Below, piece after piece: positions 7,471 to 14,999 of a stretch of DNA of 26,299 nucleotides. The stretch covers positions 1 to 26,299 of IMG/VR virus record IMGVR_UViG_3300049733_000469. One strand, written 5' to 3'. The first letter of the stretch is position 1. The number at the start of each line of letters is the position of its first letter. This DNA is from a virus. The notes beneath the pieces are model-generated. The model saw only the letters and a list, made by a program, of their open reading frames with translations. It was not told where the DNA came from and searched no databases. Position numbers and translations under genes: made by a program.

Positions 7471-7811
7471 TCCGCCCTCCTCTCTTCGAATTCCGAATCA
7501 CTCGCCCCGCAGCGGATGCATAGGAGCTCTTTCTGATTGGTCCCTGGCGGGATCGCACAATCGAGCTCATCACCACAACGGCGGCAAATGCTGATTCCCA
7601 CGATGAATCCTTCCCCGCGGTGGTAACGATCCGCTCTATTCCGATCAGACCAGCAACGACTCGGGCAGGACAGATTGTGGGACGAGTCGCGAAGTGATCT
7701 TCTCGAAGCCCACCAGAAACCCAATATAGGTCCCAGGCCGAATAGTCCGAATAGGAACCCCAGATATGGCCAAATGTTAGGATTCATCTCGCAATCACCC
7801 GTCCTATTCAC
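7467..7811 (-). CDS. Membrane-anchored zinc-ribbon protein
   Basis: The N-terminus has one hydrophobic helix, WPYLGFLFGLFGLGPILGFWW, followed by a polar linker and two CxxC knuckles: ICRRCGDE and LCIRCGAS, separated by about 20 residues, with a further CPSRC nearby. This is a membrane-tethered zinc ribbon. The start could be GTG at 7811 (GTGA overlap with the helicase stop) or ATG at 7787, which begins immediately before the hydrophobic helix; the two differ by eight residues. Function unknown; partners are not evident apart from cotranscription with the helicase and glycosyltransferase genes. Confidence 0.62.
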   Translation of the reverse strand: MNRTGDCEMNPNIWPYLGFLFGLFGLGPILGFWWASRRSLRDSSHNLSCPSRCWSDRNRADRYHRGEGFIVGISICRRCGDELDCAIPPGTNQKELLCIRCGASDSEFEERRAE

Positions 7812-9247
7812 GCAAGGGTGTCCAGTTCTCCTGCTTCCTGCTGCTGGTGCTCCCGGTGACGCTCGAGCCCTTCACGACTGCCTGTGTTCTCGTAACGATC
7901 CACGTACTTCAGGCTGCTCTTGAAGAACGTGAGCTGACATTCACCCGTGGGACCGTTGCGTTGCTTCACGATTTCGAGGCTGACCGGGACGGATTTCTCG
8001 TCGCTTGTCAGATCCTCCTCCTCTCGCTCGTCCTCTCGGTTGTGCCAAAGGATTCCGATGAGATCGGCCTTTTGCTCGAGGTTGCCGCTTCCACGAAGGT
8101 CCGTCATCCGGGGCCGGCGGCTCCTGCTTTTGGCCGCTTCGCTCTCGAATGTCCGGCTGAGTTGAGCAAGGCCAATCACGGGAACGCCGAGCGTCTTGGC
8201 AACGAAATGCAGCGCGAGGCCGGCCTCGGTCGCCTGGATTCGCTCGTCGCCGCGGGCCTCCGGCACATAGATCTCGTGGAGGTGGTCCAGGCCGACGATC
8301 TGGGCACCGTGGCCCTGGATGAGCCGGCGCGCCTTGCTCCGGACCTGGGCGGGCGTGATGCTCGGGGCGTCATCGATAAAGAGCGGAGCCGAGGCGAGGC
8401 GGACGGCCGCAGCCTTGAGCCGGTCCCGATCGACACGGGACAAGTGGCCAGTGCGCAGGTGCATCGAGTTTGCAAAGGCCAGCGAGCAAAGGAGGCGCAT
8501 GATGATGTCGTCGCGCGACATCTCGAGGCTCAGGAAACCGAATGGAATCTTCTGCTCAACGGCGATCGCGATGATCAAAGAGCAGAGCCAGGAGGTCTTC
8601 CCCATTCCAGGCCGGCCGCCGATGAACCAAAGCTCCTTCGACCGAATGCCACCCGTGAGTTTGTCCAGGTAACCAAAGCGGGTGCTAATCCCGGCCAGGA
8701 GCCCCTGGTTCCGATGTTCGTAAGAACGCTCGATGCTCTCTATGGCGCGCTCGACGAGCGCCGCCATCGGCTCGATGCTGGACCGATTGAGCGAATCGCC
8801 CGCGCCAACCACAAGCGAATCGACTCGATCCAGAGTTTCTTCCACTCCGCGAGATTCATCCTGAAGCAACAGGATCGCTTCACTGAGCGCGGCGATCTTT
8901 CTGCGGCGAGCCCAGTTGCCAGCGACAATTTCGAGGTAATGAGAGAGGTTTGCCGCACTGGGAGTTCGATCTGGTAGTTCCGCGAGGTAAGAGAGGCCGC
9001 CAGCGCGATCAAGTTGGGAACGGCTCTTCAACCAGGTGTTGGCGGTAAGCAGATCGATTGGGGTGCCCTGGTCCTCCATGGCCACAAACGACCCATAAAT
9101 CGTCTGATGACGCAGATCGTAGAACGCGGAGGCCTCCGGGAGGACCTCGCGGCACAACAGCATCGAGTTCTTCGGGTCCTGCAGGACACAGCCAAGCACG
9201 CCTTGCTCGGCTTCGACGGAGTGTGGTGGTAGGAGGTCAGTTTTCAA
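7808..9247 (-). CDS. dnaB: Replicative DNA helicase, DnaB family
   Basis: This 479-residue hexameric 5'-3' helicase unwinds the replication fork. It starts with the DnaB N-terminal signature PPHSVEAEQGVLGCVL. The ATPase core has Walker A GGRPGMGKTS (residues 210-219), FLSLEMS (238-244), and Walker B ending at D321. RPRMTDLRGSGNLEQKAD and KQRNGPTG correspond to the late DnaB motifs. The Walker B segment reads IVGLDHLHEI, where most DnaB proteins have an IDYLQL-type sequence, so it is a divergent copy. The start is TTG in a TTGA overlap with the loader stop, with TGGAG about nine bases upstream; no other start precedes the conserved region. Confidence 0.93.
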   Translation of the reverse strand: MKTDLLPPHSVEAEQGVLGCVLQDPKNSMLLCREVLPEASAFYDLRHQTIYGSFVAMEDQGTPIDLLTANTWLKSRSQLDRAGGLSYLAELPDRTPSAANLSHYLEIVAGNWARRRKIAALSEAILLLQDESRGVEETLDRVDSLVVGAGDSLNRSSIEPMAALVERAIESIERSYEHRNQGLLAGISTRFGYLDKLTGGIRSKELWFIGGRPGMGKTSWLCSLIIAIAVEQKIPFGFLSLEMSRDDIIMRLLCSLAFANSMHLRTGHLSRVDRDRLKAAAVRLASAPLFIDDAPSITPAQVRSKARRLIQGHGAQIVGLDHLHEIYVPEARGDERIQATEAGLALHFVAKTLGVPVIGLAQLSRTFESEAAKSRSRRPRMTDLRGSGNLEQKADLIGILWHNREDEREEEDLTSDEKSVPVSLEIVKQRNGPTGECQLTFFKSSLKYVDRYENTGSREGLERHREHQQQEAGELDTLA

Positions 9248-10002
9248 TCGAGTCGGCTCCAGTTGAAGTCAATGACAGCGTCGCTGTGCTCGATCCGAGA
9301 CATGATGCTCTCGGGCAGAAATCGCTCGATCTCCGTGAGGCTGTGATTGGAGATGAGAATCGTGGGCTTGCACGCGCCTTCACGCTCGGTGATGAGCTGG
9401 CGAAATATCCGGACATTGGCTTCGCTATCGATGCCGCCCGAGATCTCATCCAGGATGAGGAGCCAGGGGCCGCATAGGTCATCCAGGATCTCACGGCGGG
9501 AACGATCGGACTCCGGCTTCATCGATTCTTCGAAGTCGAGTCCTACCCGGAACCAGGTGTTATACAAAACCCGCTTCTTGCGGCGAATCATCAGGAGGCC
9601 GGCACCCGTGGCGAGGAGGGTCTTTCCCGTGCGAGTGTGCCCCGCCAGGAGGATGATCGGGCCCTGAACACCCCGATCGAGCAGGATGGTCCGAACGGCT
9701 TGCCAGGCAGCGTTCCACCTGGGAGCGGAGCTTGGGTCGGGTTCCTCGCAGGCGGGCTTGCCGAAGGCCTCGTTCCGAGCCTTCCACCATCGGACAGACC
9801 GAGCCTCCAAGAAGGCATCCCGGCGGAGCTGGCGGAAGAGTTCGTCGTCGGCGAAGGCCGATTGGTCTTCTTCGCTCAAAGGCAGGGCACTGATTCGCTC
9901 CAGGACCCGTTCGATATCCTTCGCGATGCCCAGGTCAGGGGCGTCGGTGTTACCATTGGCCCCGGCGCCGGACTCATGGGGAATGGGCGGGTTCTCAGGC
10001 AT
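9244..10002 (-). CDS. DnaC/IstB-type helicase loader ATPase
   Basis: A 252-residue AAA+ protein that should load the adjacent DnaB helicase. Walker A is GHTRTGKT (121-128), Walker B is LLILDEIS (D185/E186), and PTILISNHS fits a sensor 1 strand with an Asn. The N-terminal ~115 residues are helical and acidic and include a Trp-rich segment that may contact helicase. ATG at 10002 overlaps the initiator stop by eight bases. The frame stays open well upstream of this ATG, but that extension reads through the low-complexity part of the initiator and is not coding. Confidence 0.85.
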   Translation of the reverse strand: MPENPPIPHESGAGANGNTDAPDLGIAKDIERVLERISALPLSEEDQSAFADDELFRQLRRDAFLEARSVRWWKARNEAFGKPACEEPDPSSAPRWNAAWQAVRTILLDRGVQGPIILLAGHTRTGKTLLATGAGLLMIRRKKRVLYNTWFRVGLDFEESMKPESDRSRREILDDLCGPWLLILDEISGGIDSEANVRIFRQLITEREGACKPTILISNHSLTEIERFLPESIMSRIEHSDAVIDFNWSRLD

Positions 10003-10783
10003 CGAGTTTACGCGCTTTGAGCGTGATTCCGGTGCGGACTTCGCCAGCAAAGGCACGCTCGGCCGCGGTGGAGCGAGAAGCCGTAGCGGGTGAGCCGTTG
10101 GCCGCGCGTTGGCGGCTTTGAGTCCATCGCCAATGGACGATGCAATGATTCGCGAAGTCTGCGATCGGCCTTTTCGTGTCACACCCACCTCGAGATTTGG
10201 CCAGCCGCCACTGATCTTCGATGAAATCAGCCGGTATTGGCGGGGTGCCGACCTGTTGGGCGGAATGGACCAAAGCAATGACTTTCGGCCCGAATTCACG
10301 AGGGAACCCATGGGGAAGCTCGACAGGATCGGATGTGGCCGATTCCGCCTCCGATTTCGATTCCGATTCCGACTTCGTCTCCGCCTCCGACTCCGTTGCG
10401 GATGTCCGCCGATGCGTGCGCGTGACGGCATCCGCACGCGGATGCGTGCGCGTGACGGCATCAGGCGGCGGCCACTTGCTCTTTTTGGCACGCATTCGTT
10501 GGTCAAATTTCTCGATCTGCAGGTACTCTTTACCGTCAACAGCATAGACACGTACTAGCCCGGCTTCTTCAGTCGCCCGAATCCACGTTGCTAAGTCGGC
10601 GTCACGAATCTGTTCGAGTCTTAGAGGATACAATGCAGCCTTGAGAATCTTTGGCCTTCCGTCATAGCGCCCGAAGTCATCCACGATGCTCATGAGGCGT
10701 CGAAAGAACACTTCTTCAGGGTAAGAGAGCGTGTCGATGCTCTCGCTGGTGAGGATGCCCGGCCTGAGAATTCGCTCTGGCAT
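9995..10783 (-). CDS. Phage replication initiator / primosomal protein
   Basis: The N-terminal ~100 residues match the phage replication-protein pattern: RILRPGILTSESIDTLSYPE, FFRRLMSIVDDFGRYDGRP, KAALYPL and an ATEEAGLVRVYAVDG segment, probably a winged helix that binds origin DNA. A low-complexity Thr/Arg/Ser/Glu middle (residues 108-150) contains two DAVTRTH units ten residues apart. The C-terminal part, with FPREFG and ADFIEDQWRLAKSRG, probably contacts the helicase or loader. It lies directly upstream of loader and helicase, the lambda O/P-like arrangement. No ribosome binding site is obvious before the ATG. Confidence 0.75.
   Translation of the reverse strand: MPERILRPGILTSESIDTLSYPEEVFFRRLMSIVDDFGRYDGRPKILKAALYPLRLEQIRDADLATWIRATEEAGLVRVYAVDGKEYLQIEKFDQRMRAKKSKWPPPDAVTRTHPRADAVTRTHRRTSATESEAETKSESESKSEAESATSDPVELPHGFPREFGPKVIALVHSAQQVGTPPIPADFIEDQWRLAKSRGGCDTKRPIADFANHCIVHWRWTQSRQRAANGSPATASRSTAAERAFAGEVRTGITLKARKLDA
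10342..10404. repeat. TCCGA(C/T)-rich low-complexity tract in initiator gene
   Basis: A run of TTCCGA/CTCCGAC-type hexamers on the plus strand, such as GATTTCGATTCCGATTCCG. It encodes the Ser/Glu/Lys-rich stretch SEAETKSESESKSEAES of the initiator. Together with the neighbouring 30-base-period repeat it makes up a repetitive segment of about 120 bases. Confidence 0.7.
10411..10462. repeat. Two 22-base direct repeats, possible origin iterons
   Basis: The 22-base sequence beginning GATGCGTGCGCGTGACGGCA is present without mismatch at 10411-10432 and 10441-10462, a period of 30 bases. It lies inside the initiator gene and encodes the repeated DAVTRTH heptads. In lambda-type phages the initiator binds iterons placed inside its own gene, so this is a candidate origin; two copies is fewer than the usual four or so. 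Confidence 0.6.
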
Positions 10784-10837
10784 TGACTTGATAACCCGGC
10801 GTTGTCTCCGGGGATGGGGTTGGGGATCAGTGTTAGA

Positions 10838-11080
10838 TCATTTTTTCAGTGCGGACTGGACCTCCTGGCGGAGGTCCTTGAAATAGGTTTTCCCCAGGAT
10901 CACGTCCGGGGCGGGCAGCGGGGGCTGTGGGGCCGGCGTGGCCTTTTTCGGGGCAGGGCCCGGGCCGATCGAGCTGGGTGGGAGTTTCGATTCGCTGATC
11001 ATGAGATTCTCGAGGCCCACTCGGACCACATTGACCTGGGCGATGAGCTCCTTGAGCGTGTTGATTCGTGCGCAGTTCAT
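10838..11080 (-). CDS. Small early protein, Pro-rich centre
   Basis: An 80-residue protein: a helical N-terminus (INTLKELIAQVNVVRVGLENLM), a Pro/Ala-rich linker (PGPAPKKATPAPQPPLPAP), and a short C-terminal helix DLRQEVQSALKK. ATG at 11080 is chosen over the ATG at 11101 because AAAAAAGGAAAC gives it a good ribosome binding site at proper spacing. It lies between a conserved unknown gene and the initiator. No family recognised. Confidence 0.62.
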   Translation of the reverse strand: MNCARINTLKELIAQVNVVRVGLENLMISESKLPPSSIGPGPAPKKATPAPQPPLPAPDVILGKTYFKDLRQEVQSALKK

Positions 11081-11094
11081 GTTTCCTTTTTTCT

Positions 11095-11577
11095 TTACCA
11101 TCGACCCGGCCAGCGGGGCGGCCGCGGACCAACCTCGGGCCGATCCGGGTTTCCCATGAATTCCCAGGCGGAGCCCACGAGGGCTGGCCGCGCCAGGATT
11201 TTCATTCCGGGACGAAAGAGACGCGCATCCTTGACCCGCACCGGGATGGCACCGGCGTGGCCGTTATTTTCATGGATGGCATGCAATACACGAGTGTTAG
11301 GGAAGCTGGCTTTGACGACGCGGAGCGTTGTGAGGGGAGAGGGATCAGCGGGGAAAGCTGGATTTTCCGCGTTAGGTACGGGGACGGGCACAAGATGGGC
11401 GACCGCCTGGTCGGACCAGCAAATGGACGAGCCGATCTTTTCCCAGTCGGTTCCCTGGACGGAGCGAGCCCTCAGTTCCTTGAGCTCCCGCCGGGCGAGA
11501 CCAATCACCTGGACGAGGACATCCTCCCGCCAGGGGAAGGGGGAATCGGACGGGAGAGGCTGGGCGACTTGTGACAT
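11095..11577 (-). CDS. Early-region protein, unknown function
   Basis: A 160-residue protein without membrane segments. The N-terminal third is helical (ELKELRARSVQGTDWEKIGS), the middle has LTTLRVVKASFPNTRVLHA, and the C-terminus has VRVKDARLFRPGMKILAR followed by a short Pro/Arg/Trp tail RPPRWPGRW. The C-terminal pattern (VRVxDxRxFxPGMxI) gives the impression of a family recurring in phage early regions, but I cannot name it. It lies eight bases after the HTH regulator stop and 14 bases before the next start, so it is operonic. Confidence 0.6.
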   Translation of the reverse strand: MSQVAQPLPSDSPFPWREDVLVQVIGLARRELKELRARSVQGTDWEKIGSSICWSDQAVAHLVPVPVPNAENPAFPADPSPLTTLRVVKASFPNTRVLHAIHENNGHAGAIPVRVKDARLFRPGMKILARPALVGSAWEFMGNPDRPEVGPRPPRWPGRW

Positions 11578-11584
11578 AAGTTGT

Positions 11585-12373
11585 TCAGGGAAATGCGTCG
11601 CCGCTCCCGCCGCCGCGGGAAAGTTCGACCCCCCCCGCCCCCAGGAGGGCCACCTCGAGAGGCTCGGGCCGCCGATCGTTCACAAGGAAATCGCGGTTTG
11701 GTGTACTCTCTGGTGTACCCAATTCGGTGGATGTGTTGGGTGCAAGGTAGTTAGAAATGACTGCACCTGATTGTGGATCAGGAGGAGCTGGACTTATATC
11801 TACATTGTCTGCCGGGAACACCTGACGCAGTTTCCTTTCCCAGTCCGCCGCGTGATCCACGCTCGCTCTTTGTTCCACAATCTGCGTCGCCTGACCGGTC
11901 AATAGCTGCGACTTATCGACGGCGACGCCCATAAGTATAGATAACGATCTAATAGCCGCTGCACTTTGAGGAGACCAGTTGCCGTCTGCATCGACTATTA
12001 TGCGTTGCATCTCCTGAGCGCTGGCGCCCGCCAACTCCACCAGCGATGTTGCCAGCCTACGATGAGCGGAGGGGATACGTCCGGAAACCTCGAGGGCTCT
12101 CATGATCGCGGGAACCGTGGAGGCAGTGACGCCTGTCCTGCGCGATGTCTCACGATCAGACAAACCGCCGAGCTTGCACACGGCCACAGCCATTGCGGTG
12201 GCGTCGTCCTTACAAGCAATCTTTCCTGTCCTGGCAAATGTCTTCGCGCTCCGCAGCACTGGAATGTCAATAGGCAGTAAAGTTGCATCGAAAAGCTCGG
12301 GCTGCCCAGCAAGCTCTTCCGCGACCTTGATGCACGCGTTCCCGATTTCATCAACGCCTGGCAACCGTTCCAT
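11585..12373 (-). CDS. HTH transcriptional regulator-like early protein
   Basis: A 262-residue protein with a central helix-turn-helix, GLSDRETSRRTGVTASTVPA followed by a third helix (about residues 72-100). Upstream is TGKIACKDDATAMAVAVCKL; downstream is a helical segment with QLLTGQATQIVEQRA. The C-terminal ~70 residues are Pro/Ser/Gly-rich and probably disordered, and are encoded partly by an eight-G tract near 11634. ATG at 12373 is five bases past the stop of the upstream gene; TTG at 12379 (TTGA overlap) is an alternative. It most likely binds DNA in early control or partition-like functions; ParB homology is not demonstrable. Confidence 0.62.
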   Translation of the reverse strand: MERLPGVDEIGNACIKVAEELAGQPELFDATLLPIDIPVLRSAKTFARTGKIACKDDATAMAVAVCKLGGLSDRETSRRTGVTASTVPAIMRALEVSGRIPSAHRRLATSLVELAGASAQEMQRIIVDADGNWSPQSAAAIRSLSILMGVAVDKSQLLTGQATQIVEQRASVDHAADWERKLRQVFPADNVDISPAPPDPQSGAVISNYLAPNTSTELGTPESTPNRDFLVNDRRPEPLEVALLGAGGVELSRGGGSGDAFP

Positions 12374-12375
12374 AA

Positions 12376-12642
12376 TCAAAGGGGAGAGTTCTTAAGAAAA
12401 CTCAAAATATCGTCCACCGGGATCCGTAGGTGTCCGCCAGGCAACCTCACCGCACCCGGGAAACGATCCAAGTGGGTCTTAACCCAGTCAGGATGAACAG
12501 AAAGAGCGGCGGCCGCCTCTGCGACGGTGCACAGTTTAATGCGAGTGTTTACCAGCACTTGAAAACCGGCAGACCGTAAAATCTCGACAGCTTGGCCGAT
12601 TTCCCAAGGACCTGGTGGTGCAGCAGGTTCCTTTGTCTTCAC
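12376..12642 (-). CDS. Excisionase-like HTH protein
   Basis: An 88-residue protein whose second half shows the excisionase/HTH_17 pattern: LCTVAEAAAALSVHPDWVKT, a recognition helix, RLPGGHLRIPVDDILSFL. This domain binds DNA and is found in excisionases, antirepressors and MerR-like regulators. It starts with GTG in a GTGA overlap with the ribbon-helix-helix gene and has a strong GGAGGAGG ribosome binding site seven bases before. No integrase is in the window, so excisionase as a biological role is not supported. Confidence 0.72.
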   Translation of the reverse strand: MKTKEPAAPPGPWEIGQAVEILRSAGFQVLVNTRIKLCTVAEAAAALSVHPDWVKTHLDRFPGAVRLPGGHLRIPVDDILSFLKNSPL

Positions 12643-12845
12643 GCAGCAACCTCCTCCTGATCCACAATCCGTTGACCAGGGGGCGAATTCTGGGCTTCCA
12701 GTTCGCGCCTGAGCGCGCGCAAAACCCAGTTGGACACGGAACGGTCTTCCGCGGCTGCCGCGGCCTTGAATCGATTGAGATCTGCCAAGGGAGCAGTGAT
12801 TGTCAGTGTTCCCCGACGACCCACACGTTCATCAGATGCATTCAT
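12639..12845 (-). CDS. Ribbon-helix-helix (Arc/CopG-like) DNA-binding protein
   Basis: A 68-residue protein with a TLTITAPLADLNRFKAAAAA segment (beta strand then helix A) and SVSNWVLRALRRELEAQ (turn and helix B), typical of Arc/CopG/MetJ-type repressors. It is the first gene of the leftward early operon, next to the divergent control region. ATG at 12845 is preferred to TTG at 12899 because the domain starts right after it; no strong ribosome binding site is visible. A repressor role is inferred. Confidence 0.7.
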   Translation of the reverse strand: MNASDERVGRRGTLTITAPLADLNRFKAAAAAEDRSVSNWVLRALRRELEAQNSPPGQRIVDQEEVAA

Positions 12846-13089
12846 CTTGGGGATAATAACCTTTGGCAAGTTGCACGGATAAGACAAGGCAGAATGCAAA
12901 TGAAATTTAGGGACGGTCCAATAACAAATCCTGATTAGCGGTCAGTCTTTGGTCTCACTAAACTCCAGTACAGTAACAAATCAGGCTGGTTGAGTTTTGC
13001 TCAGGTACCTTTATTCATGGATTCAATCGAATTTGACATACATTCCTGCGTCTGGATCTGTACTAGTTAAAAATGAGGATAAGCGCAGA
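12846..13089. promoter_or_regulatory. Divergent intergenic control region with repeated ATAACAAATC motif
   Basis: This 244-base stretch lies between the leftward early operon and the only rightward gene and is visibly richer in A and T than its surroundings. ATAACAAATC (12921-12930) and GTAACAAATC (12973-12982) form a direct repeat 52 bases apart, followed respectively by CTGATT and AGGCTG, which are partly inverted relative to one another. They could be operators for the ribbon-helix-helix or HTH proteins. A small TGAG-TTTTG-CTCA hairpin lies at 12991-13003. TTGACA occurs at 13033-13038 for the plus strand, but with no well-spaced -10 box. Confidence 0.45.
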
Positions 13090-13692
13090 ATGAAAACATT
13101 TGTCGTGGTAATGATCGGCGTTTGGCTGGCATTGAAATTCCCAGTTCAGGTCGGATGGGGCTTCGCAAGCGGGATCTTTCTGATGGTTGCCATTACGCTT
13201 GTCTCAGGACTGCTCGGCAGCAAGAAAGTGGTGGACCCATTCGAAGGCCGCGCCGAGAAATACGGCAACTCGCCTGAATGGTGTTACATTGCTTGTAGCA
13301 CAAGCACCCGTTTCCACCGAAGCTATGGACCCTTTGGAGATCGAGAAGAAGCAGAACGCCGCGGCCCCATTGAGGCTCGTCAAGACCAGGACTATTTCCT
13401 GCCTAGGGTTGGGGAAGTGGCGGCACGGTTGGACCAACGGGAGAAGGAAGAGGGCGAGTGGAGGCGCAAAGTTCGGAAGAACAGAGAGCGATTCATCGCG
13501 CAACAGATTGAGTACAAGCGCCGCACCGGAAAAGATTACCCTGTCTTTGGGAATCCGGCACTACTGACAGCGGCCGGAATTCCTCCCGACTGGGAGCCGC
13601 CGGCCGCTCCGCCCGTCATCCCGAATCCCGCCATCCATGACATCGGGAAGGACGGAGAAATCATTTATCACCTACCTCCCGAGCGCTATTAG
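13090..13692 (+). CDS. Membrane protein of unknown function, only rightward gene
   Basis: A 200-residue protein. MKTFVVVMIGVWLALKF and a second hydrophobic segment, GWGFASGIFLMVAITLVSGL, indicate two membrane helices in the first ~45 residues, with a long soluble rest. The soluble part has a charged helical stretch (VGEVAARLDQREKEEGEW, RRKVRKNRERFIAQQIEYKR) and a Pro-rich end. ATG at 13090 with GAGG 11 bases upstream is preferred to TTG at 12997. Being alone on the opposite strand, ending in a 4-base overlap with the stop of the converging ORF, it may be a moron/lysogeny-expressed or superinfection-exclusion-type gene; this is inference only. Confidence 0.7.
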   Translation: MKTFVVVMIGVWLALKFPVQVGWGFASGIFLMVAITLVSGLLGSKKVVDPFEGRAEKYGNSPEWCYIACSTSTRFHRSYGPFGDREEAERRGPIEARQDQDYFLPRVGEVAARLDQREKEEGEWRRKVRKNRERFIAQQIEYKRRTGKDYPVFGNPALLTAAGIPPDWEPPAAPPVIPNPAIHDIGKDGEIIYHLPPERY

Positions 13693-14999
13693 CCGCCTTT
13701 GGTGCGGAGCCGGGTTCGCTTGCTCGCCGCCAATTGGAGCTTCGTCTTCGCTGCTTCCTTCGCGCCCTTGGTGCCACCTTTCAGCATCGCCTGGCTGATG
13801 GCAGCCAGATCGTCCGGACCCAGGCTCGCCATCAATTCACTGGCTCGCATTGCATAGGCGCGTTCGTGCGGAGCGGTCTTGCGTCGGACGACTCGCTCGC
13901 TCTGGGAGTAGGCCTCCTGGGCAATCTCTTGAGCCAGTGCGCGTGGAACGCCTGCAGTGATTAATCCCTGGCTCAGATCGACGGTGGACTGTGCCTTGAT
14001 GTGGTTTATTACCGCCGTCGGAGTGACCCCGGGACGCAGGGGGTTGCTTTCGGTCCCAGGAAGCGGCTTGGTCGCTCCGCCCGGCATCAAATTCTGCTTC
14101 ACCGCGTCGTAGTGGACAGGAAAGTTCTGACCGCTGGAGTCGGTCATTTGATTCAACCGATCGAGCCGGTAGCTGCGCCAGGGATTGTCGCGGCTGGATT
14201 TCGTGCTCAGTCGGGATTCGCCCAAGGCTCCCTTGGCCGCCTCACCTCCCAGAAGATCAGTGATAAGGTTCCGTTTCTGAACTGCCACGACGGGATCCCG
14301 ATCGAGGTGCAAACTGTTGGGAAGTCCCTGGCGCTGGTTATCGATATACTTGAATATATCGGCCATCACGGCCCTGTCATCACTCCATGCACCCAACCTG
14401 GACTTGATCTTCGGATCGTCCATCCAGCGTGCGAGCTTGCGTTCGAGCAGTCCAATGTCGAAAGCGTCAAACCCCATGCCGCCTTCCTTGTTGATAAAGA
14501 AAGCAAAAGGAACGGTCTCGTAGGCCTTACTGCCCATCGAGGCGTATTTGCGTTTGCCCGTGCGACCCTTCTCACGCGTGGCTGGATTGTAGTCGATGGC
14601 CTTGGCCGTGCCGGCACCGGATCGGACTGCGGCGTTGAGGTTCTTGATGTCCGCAAGCTGCCGAGGTGGGAGAATGTTCCTGGGGACCTTCTCAAGGGCC
14701 GCGAGTTGGGCATCGGTGTAGTAATGGCCTTTCCAGCTCACGCCATTCTCCTGAAGCTTCATCGGCTCAAGTTCACGGCCGTTCACGACCAGGTTGTCGT
14801 CTGGGCCCAGAGAAACGTCCTTGAGTGCCTCGCCAACGACCGCAATCCGTTGCTGGACCAGCCGGCGGACGGCGCCTTCATCCAATAGGACAGGTGTGCC
14901 ACGCGGGGTGAAATAGGACATTGCCATCGGCGTCTTTGGCGTAGGTGTCCGTGTTGCCGTGTAGATCCGGGCGATCACCTTAGCGTGCTTGCCCATCAT
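13689..14999 (-). CDS. Second ORF of the ejection/polyvalent protein block
   Basis: A 436-residue ORF. The middle, from about residue 140 to 260, holds YNPATREKGRTGKRKYASMG, AYETVPFAFFINKEGGMGF and SLHLDRDPVVAVQKRNLI, followed by NPWRSYRLDRLNQM; such a segment with a WRSYRLDR-type motif is familiar from the C-terminal regions of very large phage polyvalent/internal virion proteins. The last ~100 residues are Lys/Ala/Gln-rich helices. Tandem ATGs at 14999 and 14996 are the likely starts and overlap the previous ORF by about 20 bases; later ATGs at 14927/14921 are alternatives. It may be a separately translated half of what is one protein in relatives. No enzyme motif is recognised. Confidence 0.7.
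   Translation of the reverse strand: MMGKHAKVIARIYTATRTPTPKTPMAMSYFTPRGTPVLLDEGAVRRLVQQRIAVVGEALKDVSLGPDDNLVVNGRELEPMKLQENGVSWKGHYYTDAQLAALEKVPRNILPPRQLADIKNLNAAVRSGAGTAKAIDYNPATREKGRTGKRKYASMGSKAYETVPFAFFINKEGGMGFDAFDIGLLERKLARWMDDPKIKSRLGAWSDDRAVMADIFKYIDNQRQGLPNSLHLDRDPVVAVQKRNLITDLLGGEAAKGALGESRLSTKSSRDNPWRSYRLDRLNQMTDSSGQNFPVHYDAVKQNLMPGGATKPLPGTESNPLRPGVTPTAVINHIKAQSTVDLSQGLITAGVPRALAQEIAQEAYSQSERVVRRKTAPHERAYAMRASELMASLGPDDLAAISQAMLKGGTKGAKEAAKTKLQLAASKRTRLRTKGG

Noticed and set aside
9244-10551. Longer (435-codon) form of the loader gene
   Set aside because: The extra N-terminal part is Arg/Ser-rich and overlaps the initiator in another frame; the ATG at 10002 fits the domain and spacing.
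11631-11646. G-rich homopolymer tract (eight G) in the HTH regulator gene as a phase-variation switch
   Set aside because: It lies in a low-complexity C-terminal tail and no second coding frame or switched product is evident; could also be sequencing noise.
13033-13066. TTGACA plus TACTAG as a sigma-70 promoter for the plus-strand gene
   Set aside because: The spacing is 22 bases, too long for a normal promoter; no better -10 box at 16-18 bases.
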